A stretch of DNA of 64,000 nucleotides, taken from Candidatus Woesearchaeota archaeon. GTDB lineage: Archaea; Nanobdellota; Nanobdellia; Woesearchaeales; GW2011-AR9. Position 1 is the stretch's first letter. Each line of letters begins with the position of its first letter. The DNA lies in NCBI GenBank assembly GCA_018696595.1, contig JABHQW010000003.1, positions 1-64,000 on the forward strand. Direction: 5' to 3'. The translations under genes were made by a program, and so were the position numbers. The notes below the pieces were generated by a model. It searched no databases. It saw only the letters and a list, made by a program, of their open reading frames with translations, and was not told the origin of the DNA. Below are positions 57,020-64,000 of the stretch, piece by piece.

Positions 57020-57289
57020 ATGGATTTTAAAATTATTGAGGAATCAAAAGAAAAACTTGTTTTTGAGTTAGAAGGAGAAACACATACTTTCTGTAATGCT
57101 TTAAAGAAAGAATTACAAGAAACTAAAGGTGTTACTGTTGCTACTTACAAAATTGATCATCCGCTTGTTGGAGTTCCTAGGTTTCAAGTAGAAACTAAAG
57201 GTGTTGATCCTAAAAAAGCTATTAAAGATGCTCTTAAATCTTTGAAGAAGAAAGTCTCTGAATTCGAGAAAGAAGTTAAAAGTTTGTAA
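57020..57289 (+). CDS. rpoL: RNA polymerase subunit L (Rpo11)
   Basis: LEGETHTFCNALKKEL...ATYKIDHPLVGVPRFQVET. Confidence 0.9.
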   Translation: MDFKIIEESKEKLVFELEGETHTFCNALKKELQETKGVTVATYKIDHPLVGVPRFQVETKGVDPKKAIKDALKSLKKKVSEFEKEVKSL

Positions 57290-57297
57290 ATTCTTTT

Positions 57298-57609
57298 TTA
57301 TATTGTATATCTATCTTCTATATTCACTTTAAGTTTTGATAATACTGGGTTAGGAACATTTTCTCTAACTAATTCAATAGTTGCATCTGGTAACAAGCTA
57401 TTTAGAAATTCTATGATTTTAGATGCATCTTCTCCTGAAGGAACTGCGAATCTAACAGACTTTTCAATATCTTCTGTATTTTCAGCAAGAACATTTCTAT
57501 TATTTGTTAAACAAAATTTTCTAATTCTACCTCGGAGCATTACTCCATTGATAGGAGTTGATTCAGTTCTAATTTCATAGATGTCCCATTTAATGATTTC
57601 TTTAAACAT
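57298..57609 (-). CDS. Acylphosphatase-like protein
   Basis: GVMLRGRIRKFCLTNN...EDIEKSVRFAVPSGEDASKIIEFL; divergent. Confidence 0.5.
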   Translation of the reverse strand: MFKEIIKWDIYEIRTESTPINGVMLRGRIRKFCLTNNRNVLAENTEDIEKSVRFAVPSGEDASKIIEFLNSLLPDATIELVRENVPNPVLSKLKVNIEDRYTI

Positions 57610-57682
57610 AGAAACGATAATCTTCTGTTATTAATAAAGTTTGCTCGTTAAATTTATATATTAATGCTGCTTTTAATTATTA

Positions 57683-58240
57683 ATGAAGAAGATTATTGAA
57701 ATTGCTAAAAATAGTTACACAGAAAAAGATTATAATTATCATATTTTACCAGTTGTAAAAAATGCTTTACTTTTAGCAAAAAAACTTAATGCAGATTTAG
57801 AAGTAGTAGAAATAGCAGCATATTTGCATGATATTGGAAGAGCAATAAAAAAGAAATTCACAGAAGAAAATGAACATCATATTACAGGAGCAGAAGAAAC
57901 AAAAAAGATATTGAAAGAACTGAAATACGATGAGGATTTTATAAAAAAAGTAGAACATTGCGTCTTAACCCATCGGGGAAGAAAAGGTCCTAAACCTGAA
58001 ACTTTAGAAGCTGAAATAATATCTTGCGCTGATGCAATGGCACATTTTGACACTTTCTTAGATTTAGTTAATTATTTTATAAAAAACACCAATTCATTTG
58101 AAGAAGCTGTTAATAAAATCGAAAAAAAAGTAGAAAGAAATTGGAATCAAAAATTGACTCTTTCTGAAGCAAAAGAAATTGTAAAAGTAAAATATGATTC
58201 AATACTTCTTTTAATTAAAAGCATGAAAGAATACTTTTAG
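57683..58240 (+). CDS. HD-domain phosphohydrolase
   Basis: IAAYLHDIGRAIKKKF...EHHITGAEE; SCADAMAHFD. Confidence 0.85.
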   Translation: MKKIIEIAKNSYTEKDYNYHILPVVKNALLLAKKLNADLEVVEIAAYLHDIGRAIKKKFTEENEHHITGAEETKKILKELKYDEDFIKKVEHCVLTHRGRKGPKPETLEAEIISCADAMAHFDTFLDLVNYFIKNTNSFEEAVNKIEKKVERNWNQKLTLSEAKEIVKVKYDSILLLIKSMKEYF

Positions 58241-58289
58241 AACTCTACTTACACAATTAATTTAAACAATTATAATTCTGGATAAAAAC

Positions 58290-58952
58290 ATGATTGATTT
58301 AATGGTTTCTGATTGGAATGGTACCATCTTGGCTGATACCCAGCTAGCTGTTAGATCAACTAATCATGAAATTCTCGCATTTGGTGGTCAACCTCTCTCA
58401 AGAAAAAAACTGATTAATGGAATTTATTTTCCAATTAATGATTTCTTAATTGAGCAAGGTTGTGATCCAGAAGCGTTAAAAGATCCAAAATCAGCAGAAA
58501 TCTTTCATGAATTTTATAACGCAGGATCTAGTAAGTGTAGAACCCGATCTGGGGTGAGAAAAGTTTTAAAATACAATTCTGCTCATTCTATTGAATCTTT
58601 AATTTTAAGTAACCACCTTAAGCCAGAAATAGAAACCCAGTTAGAAAGATTACAACTTGTGGAATATTTTAAAACAGTATTGGCTCATGAAAAAGCTACT
58701 GATACTAGCCAAGGAAACAATAAAGTGCATCGTTTTGCCCACTACCTTGAAGAAACAAGACAAGATCCTAAAAACGCTTTAATCATTGGGGATGCTCCTG
58801 AAGATATTGGGATTGGGAAAGAGTTTGGCATGGTAACTGTGGCATTAACAGATGGATACTATCCCACAAGTAAATTAAGAGCAAGTAATCCAGATTATTT
58901 AATTAGTAATGTTGGGGAGTTAGTAGATATTCTTGAAGAACAATCACAATAA
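58290..58952 (+). CDS. HAD-superfamily hydrolase
   Basis: MVSDWNGTILADT; LIIGDAPEDIGIGKEFGMVTVAL. Confidence 0.85.
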   Translation: MIDLMVSDWNGTILADTQLAVRSTNHEILAFGGQPLSRKKLINGIYFPINDFLIEQGCDPEALKDPKSAEIFHEFYNAGSSKCRTRSGVRKVLKYNSAHSIESLILSNHLKPEIETQLERLQLVEYFKTVLAHEKATDTSQGNNKVHRFAHYLEETRQDPKNALIIGDAPEDIGIGKEFGMVTVALTDGYYPTSKLRASNPDYLISNVGELVDILEEQSQ

Positions 58953-59005
58953 TGAACAAACTACTTACAAAAATAATTTAAACTAACACCCTCTCAAGCG
59001 TTATA

Positions 59006-60568
59006 ATGGTAGATAAAAGCACTTGCTTAAAGTTCTATAAAAGAGAAGATATTCAGAAGGCAATGGTAGAACATGCTCAAAATAAAGAGCTTGGTGTCCG
59101 TTACGGAGACGGTTTTGGTAAAAGGCCAGACATTCTAATGTATCCAAATGAAGTATTAGAACTAGCCAAACAAGGAGTGACTTCTTTCCATTGTAGTGAA
59201 GAAGTTTGGGACAATCCTTTGGGGATTAGTAGCGATTTAACTAGGAAAAATTTAGACGAATTAAGGGCTGGTTGGGACTTAGTTTTAGATATTGATTGCC
59301 CTGATTGGGAAATTTCTAAACTAACCACTTATTTATTTATTAAAGCACTAAAAGATAATGGGATTAAAGAGGTTTCTTGCAAGTTTAGCGGGAATAAAGG
59401 GTTTCATATTGGGGTTCCATTTGAAGTTTTCCCTCAAGATGTTGCTGGGAAGAAAACAAAAGATATTTTTCCTGAAGGACCAAAGAAAGTTGCTCAATAT
59501 TTACTAAACATTATTACTACTCGTTATGTTCAAGTAAAAAACAATAAAATCTTTCTGAATCATGATTCTGCTTTTAGTTTACCCGAACTGAAAGAAAAGT
59601 TTGGTGAACAAAAGTTTTTAATTAATAAATGTGTGAAATGTAAAAGAGAAATAAAAAAACCTAAAGAAACAATTATTGAATTTATTTGTCCAAGGTGTGA
59701 ACAAAAAATAACCGAAGATAAAGAGTTTGTTAAGTGTCAGAAATGTAACATTTTAATGAATAAGATAGAAAATTCAAGGTCTTTGTGTCCTTGCGGTTCA
59801 AATGAATATAATTCTATTTTTGATCCTCTATCTATTATAGAAGTGGATACAATCTTAATCTCATCCCGTCATTTGTACCGGATGCCTTACTCTTTACATG
59901 AAAAATCTGGCTTAGCTAGTTTGCCAATAGATCCAGATAAAGTTTTACAGTTTGAGAAATCGATGGCTCATCCAGAAAATATTCAAGTCTCTACCTTCAA
60001 TTTTATGGACAGAAATGTCTTAGGAGAAAGTGGAAGAATGTTATTATTAAACGCTCTTGATTTTGAAGTTAAGATTGAAGAAGATCGAGAAACTTCATCG
60101 GATAAATTTGAAGAGGTTAAGATTGAAAGTCCGATTAAAGAAGATTTCTTTCCACCATGTATTAAACAAATCTTAACTAATGGTTTAGAAGATGGTAAAA
60201 AACGGGCAGTATTCATATTATCAAACTTTTTAGGGAAAATTGGTTGGGAAAAGAAAGAAATTGAAAGTTATATTCTTAAGTGGAACCGCGAGAAAAATAG
60301 AGATCCGTTACGTGACAATTATATTGTTGGTCAAATGAAAAGTTTTGTTCCTGGTGCCAAGTTGCCACCTAATTGCAGTAATGATGGGTATTATAAGGAT
60401 CTTGGAGTTTGTCATCCTGATGCTTTGTGTGGCAGACTAAAGAATCCTACTAATTATACTATACTGAGATGGAAACGATGGTTGAGGGACCGAGAGAACG
60501 ATAAAGGCAGTAAGAAGAAGGAAGAAGTTGAGAAAGAAGCAGAATCACTAAAAGCAAGCAAAAACTAA
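59006..60568 (+). CDS. priS: DNA primase, catalytic PriS domain fused to PriL-CTD-like Fe-S domain
   Basis: DLVLDIDCPDW; SCKFSGNKGFHIGVPFE; zinc motifs; C-terminal PPCIKQIL...LPPNCSNDGYYKDLGVCHPDALC. Confidence 0.88.
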   Translation: MVDKSTCLKFYKREDIQKAMVEHAQNKELGVRYGDGFGKRPDILMYPNEVLELAKQGVTSFHCSEEVWDNPLGISSDLTRKNLDELRAGWDLVLDIDCPDWEISKLTTYLFIKALKDNGIKEVSCKFSGNKGFHIGVPFEVFPQDVAGKKTKDIFPEGPKKVAQYLLNIITTRYVQVKNNKIFLNHDSAFSLPELKEKFGEQKFLINKCVKCKREIKKPKETIIEFICPRCEQKITEDKEFVKCQKCNILMNKIENSRSLCPCGSNEYNSIFDPLSIIEVDTILISSRHLYRMPYSLHEKSGLASLPIDPDKVLQFEKSMAHPENIQVSTFNFMDRNVLGESGRMLLLNALDFEVKIEEDRETSSDKFEEVKIESPIKEDFFPPCIKQILTNGLEDGKKRAVFILSNFLGKIGWEKKEIESYILKWNREKNRDPLRDNYIVGQMKSFVPGAKLPPNCSNDGYYKDLGVCHPDALCGRLKNPTNYTILRWKRWLRDRENDKGSKKKEEVEKEAESLKASKN

Positions 60569-60631
60569 AAATAGTTTTTTAGGTTTCCAACCAAAACCTT
60601 TATAAACAACCCATTTATTTAATCATAATCA

Positions 60632-60682
60632 AGTCCGAGTTCACGCGCATTTAGGACTAAACTAAGTTTAACGTGTGAATTC
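60632..60682 (+). promoter_or_regulatory. Structured leader upstream of uS13 operon
   Basis: GAGTTCACGCG (60637-60647) pairs over 11 bp with CGTGTGAATTC (60672-60682, 2 G-U); competing AGTCC (60632-60636)/GGACT (60654-60658). Confidence 0.6.
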
Positions 60683-60707
60683 TAAGGCTAAAATCAAAAT
60701 TATAAAA

Positions 60708-61223
60708 ATGGCAGAACAAAAACAACAAAAACCAGTTGAACAAAAGCAAGAACAGAAAGTAGACAACTTCAAACACATTGTTAGAATTGCTAATGTTGAC
60801 ATCCCTGGAGAGAAACATGTTAAGATAGCTTTAACAAAGATTAAAGGTGTTGGAACAATTCTTGCTGACGTATTCTGTAAATTAGCTAATATTGATCGTC
60901 AAAAGAAAGCTGGATACTTAACTCCTGAAGAAATAGTAGAGTTAAACAAAGTTGTTAACGATCCTTTATCAAACGGTCTTCCACTTTGGATGATTAATCG
61001 GAAAAATGATTATGAAACTGGTGAAGATAAACATTTATTGACTGGTACATTAAATTTTGTACAAGATAACGATCTTAAAAGATTAAAGAAAATCAAAACC
61101 TTACGTGGAATTAGACATCAAAGAAAGTTACCTGTTCGTGGTCAAAGAACTCGATCAAACTTTAGAAAAGGTAAAGGTAAAGTTGTTGGTGTTAAGAAGA
61201 AAGGCACTCCAGGTAAGAAATAG
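60708..61223 (+). CDS. rps13: Ribosomal protein uS13
   Basis: HIVRIANVDIPGEKHVKIALTKIKGVG; LRGIRHQRKLPVRGQRTRSNFR. Confidence 0.97.
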   Translation: MAEQKQQKPVEQKQEQKVDNFKHIVRIANVDIPGEKHVKIALTKIKGVGTILADVFCKLANIDRQKKAGYLTPEEIVELNKVVNDPLSNGLPLWMINRKNDYETGEDKHLLTGTLNFVQDNDLKRLKKIKTLRGIRHQRKLPVRGQRTRSNFRKGKGKVVGVKKKGTPGKK

Positions 61224-61233
61224 GTAAAATAAG

Positions 61234-61983
61234 ATGGGCGATCCAAAAAAATTAAAGAAAAAGTACTCAACTCCTGCACATCCTTGGAATAAAACCGAGA
61301 TTGAGGAGAATAAGATCTTACGAAGAGAATATGGTCTTAATATTCAAAAAGAGCTTTTGATTGCCAATTCATTCTTAAAAAAATATAAAAATATTGCTAA
61401 GCGTTTAATTGCAGATACTTCTGAACAAGGACAGAAAGAAAAGAAACAAATGGTAGACAAGTTGTTTAAACTTGGTTTGTTAACTTCTGATGCCGCTATG
61501 GACAGTATATTAAGTTTAACAGTTAGAGATATTTTAAACAGAAGATTACAAAGTGTTATTTTCAGAAAAGGACTAGCTAGATCTATGAAACAAGCTAGAC
61601 AATTTATTACTCACCGACATGTAATGGTTGCTGAGAAAGAAATAACTGCTCCCTCTTATTTAGTTTCAAGTGAGGAAGAAGCACAATTAAATTTTAAAAA
61701 TAAATCAAGTTTATCTAATGAAGATCATCCTGAAAGAGCTATTCCTGAAGCTAAAGAAATCAAAGCAGAAGCTGAAGCTATTAAACCTAAAACAGAAGAA
61801 AAAGCTGAAGAAGCTGCTCCTGTTGAAGAGAAAGCTGAGGAAGTTAAGGAAGTTACAGAATCAAAAGACTCTGAATCCTCGGCAAAGCCTGCGGAACCTA
61901 AAACAGAAGAAAAGGTTGAAGAAACTCCTAAGGAAGAAGTTAAAGAAGAAGAAGCTTCTAAAGAAGAGGTAACTGAAAAATGA
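61234..61983 (+). CDS. rps4: Ribosomal protein uS4 with long E/K-rich C-terminal extension
   Basis: [24 protein letters not shown]...[28 protein letters not shown]. Confidence 0.96.
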   Translation: MGDPKKLKKKYSTPAHPWNKTEIEENKILRREYGLNIQKELLIANSFLKKYKNIAKRLIADTSEQGQKEKKQMVDKLFKLGLLTSDAAMDSILSLTVRDILNRRLQSVIFRKGLARSMKQARQFITHRHVMVAEKEITAPSYLVSSEEEAQLNFKNKSSLSNEDHPERAIPEAKEIKAEAEAIKPKTEEKAEEAAPVEEKAEEVKEVTESKDSESSAKPAEPKTEEKVEETPKEEVKEEEASKEEVTEK

Positions 61984-62459
61984 GAGAAGAAAGAAGATCA
62001 GGACCTAGTTCAGGAAGACCTAGACCACAAAGACATGGACAAAGAGATAATCGAGGACCAAGGTCATTTCCAAACATGCGTTGGGGAATTGCTCACATTT
62101 ATTCAAGTTACAATAACACAATTATTACTGTTACCGATATTACTGGAACCGAAACTTTAGCAAGAAGTAGCGGTGGCCAGATGGTTAAAGCAGACAGATT
62201 AGAAAGTTCACCTACCGCAGCAATGTCAGCAGCAAGAAAAGTTGCAGAAATTTGCCGTGAGAAAGGAGTTCAAGGATTATACATTAAGATCAGAGCAAAA
62301 GGCGGTCATAATGGTCCTAAAAATCCTGGACCTGGTGCACAAGCAGCAGTTAGAACATTCTCTCGTGTTGGAATCAGAATTGGTAAAATCGAAGAAGTAA
62401 CTCCAGAACCTCATAACGGTTGCCGAGCTAAAGGCGGTCGAAGAGGAAGAAGAGTATAA
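61980..62459 (+). CDS. rps11: Ribosomal protein uS11
   Basis: [65 protein letters not shown]-like end. Confidence 0.97.
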   Translation: MREERRSGPSSGRPRPQRHGQRDNRGPRSFPNMRWGIAHIYSSYNNTIITVTDITGTETLARSSGGQMVKADRLESSPTAAMSAARKVAEICREKGVQGLYIKIRAKGGHNGPKNPGPGAQAAVRTFSRVGIRIGKIEEVTPEPHNGCRAKGGRRGRRV

Positions 62460-62478
62460 TCCTAATTAACTAATAAAA

Positions 62479-63261
62479 ATGGCAATGAAACTGGAAAAAA
62501 TTAAGGAAGAACGAAAGAAAAACAAAATTACTTTCTTGTTCAAAGGAAGCGATGAAGTTTTTGCAAACACTATTCGTAGAACCATTATTGAAGAAGTTCC
62601 AGTTTTAGCTGTAGAAGATTTAGAAATTAAAGAAAACAACTGTGCATTATACGATGAAATGTTAGGATTAAGATTAGGATTATGTCCAGTTAAGACTGAC
62701 TTGAAAAGTTATAATTTGAAAGATGAATGTAAATGTGAAGGAGCAGGTTGTGCTCAGTGTGAATTGAAAATGCATCTTAAAGCAAGTAAAAAAGGTTATG
62801 TTTATGCAAAAGACACACAAAGTTCAGATCCAAAATGTACTTTTGTTTATGACGAAATGCCTTTAGCAAAATTATTATCAAAACAAAAAGTTGATATTCA
62901 GATGACTGCAACTATGGGAAAAGGTCGAGATCACGCAAAATGGATTCCTGGATTAGCTTTCTTTAAGAAAGAACCAGTTGTTAAAATTGGCACTGTTAAA
63001 GATGCTGAAGGAATTGCAGCTGCTTGTCCACAAAATGTTTTCAATGCTAAAGGCGGAAAATTAACAATTAATAAAGACAACTTATATGATTGCCATTTAT
63101 GTAATCAATGTGTTGATTTAGATAAAAATATTACTCTTGAAGACTCTGGCAACTTTATTTTTAGTTTAGAAAGCTGGGGACAATTAACTAATAAAGAAAT
63201 TTTAACGCAAAGTGCAAAAGTTTTATTAGAAAAGATTGACAATTTAGAAAAACAAATATAA
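62479..63261 (+). CDS. rpoD: RNA polymerase subunit D (Rpo3) with ferredoxin-like insert
   Basis: FANTIRRTIIEEVPVLAVEDLEIKENNCALYDEMLGLRLGLCPV; CPQNVF...CHLCNQCVDL. Confidence 0.95.
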   Translation: MAMKLEKIKEERKKNKITFLFKGSDEVFANTIRRTIIEEVPVLAVEDLEIKENNCALYDEMLGLRLGLCPVKTDLKSYNLKDECKCEGAGCAQCELKMHLKASKKGYVYAKDTQSSDPKCTFVYDEMPLAKLLSKQKVDIQMTATMGKGRDHAKWIPGLAFFKKEPVVKIGTVKDAEGIAAACPQNVFNAKGGKLTINKDNLYDCHLCNQCVDLDKNITLEDSGNFIFSLESWGQLTNKEILTQSAKVLLEKIDNLEKQI

Positions 63262-63270
63262 GGATATAAA

Positions 63271-63630
63271 ATGGTTAAAACAACAGGCCCAACAAACTAC
63301 CAAGCACGACTTTTATTGAATGAGTTAGATGCTAAGAGCAGGGAAAGTAATCTCTGGAAAAGAGTAGTCAAAGACCTAAAGAAACCATCAAGACAACGAA
63401 GAATAATTAATCTTTACAAAATCAATAAGTTTGCTCGTGATGGGGAAACTATCTTAGTTCCTGGAAAAGTTTTAAGTGTTGGTGAACTTGACAAAAAAGT
63501 TGATATCGCTGCAATGAACTTTTCAAACGGAGCAAAAGAAAAAATTATTAATGCTAAGGGTAAAGCAATGTCAATTCAAGAATTATTTAAAGCTAACCCA
63601 GAAGGCAAAAAAATCAGAATTTTAGGATAA
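63271..63630 (+). CDS. rpl18e: Ribosomal protein eL18 (L18e)
   Basis: ESNLWKRVVKDLKKPSRQRRIINLYKINKFARDGETILVPGKVLSVGELDKKVDIAAMNFS. Confidence 0.94.
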   Translation: MVKTTGPTNYQARLLLNELDAKSRESNLWKRVVKDLKKPSRQRRIINLYKINKFARDGETILVPGKVLSVGELDKKVDIAAMNFSNGAKEKIINAKGKAMSIQELFKANPEGKKIRILG

Positions 63631-63633
63631 AAA

Positions 63634-64000
63634 ATGAAAATATATAACGGAGAAGGAATGATACTTGGAAGAATGGCTGCAGTTATTGCTAAAGCATCCT
63701 TGCTTGGAGAAGAAGTAAACGTAGTTAACTGTGAGAAAATGGTAGTTAGTGGAAGAAAAACTAATACTGTTGCTCAAGAAAAGCAGAAAAGAGATCGAAA
63801 AGGATATCCGTTAAAAAGTGCAAAGTTCTCAAAATTACCTGATAGATATGTTAGAAGAACTATTCGAGGAATGGTTCCTTGGAAACAAGCTAGGGGAAAA
63901 GAAGCATATAAAAGAGTTATGTGTTATATTGGAATTCCAGCAGGCTTAGCTGATAAAGAAATGATTACTATTAAAGAAGCTTCAATGAAAAAATTACCTA
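63634..64000 (+). CDS. rpl13: Ribosomal protein uL13, 3' truncated by window
   Basis: MKIYNGEGMILGRMAAVIAKASLLGEEVNVVNCEKMVVSG...YVRRTIRGMVPWKQARGKEAYKRVMCYIGIP. Confidence 0.94.
   Translation, partial: MKIYNGEGMILGRMAAVIAKASLLGEEVNVVNCEKMVVSGRKTNTVAQEKQKRDRKGYPLKSAKFSKLPDRYVRRTIRGMVPWKQARGKEAYKRVMCYIGIPAGLADKEMITIKEASMKKLP

Noticed and set aside
61718-61972. 84-aa K/L-rich ORF in alternate frame of uS4
   Set aside because: Frame-shifted reading of the E/K-rich tail.

Overview
AT-rich archaeal chromosome segment. It carries archaeal-type Lsm, eL37, SRP54, Bud32, GINS, RpoL, RpoD, uS13/uS4/uS11/eL18/uL13 and a fused PriS-PriL-type primase. Gene content suggests a DPANN (Woesearchaeota/Pacearchaeota-like) genome; this placement is inference. 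Core genes lie at about 2-34 kb and 52-64 kb. An accessory region at about 34.3-51.7 kb holds: (i) an overlapping operon of three Ser/Thr kinase-domain proteins with a HAD phosphatase and an inositol-monophosphatase/HAD fusion; (ii) an isocyanide-synthase-like (DIT1/PvcA) gene with an MDR oxidoreductase, two paralogous Lrp-type regulators, an AbrB-PhoU-type regulator and several unrecognised proteins. A recurring CGKAA-N4-T(T/C)CG-like motif occurs only at the divergent promoters I found in that island. Other highlights: a tRNA-Arg(CCT) that resolves only if three introns (D-loop, anticodon loop, T-loop) are removed at bulge-helix-bulge sites; two core genes (srp54, eL37) followed by a second copy of their own 3' end that differs only by synonymous changes; structured leaders before the lsm-eL37 and uS13-uS4-uS11-rpoD operons; and small unannotated Cys-rich ORFs. 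All calls come from reading the sequence; no database search was run.
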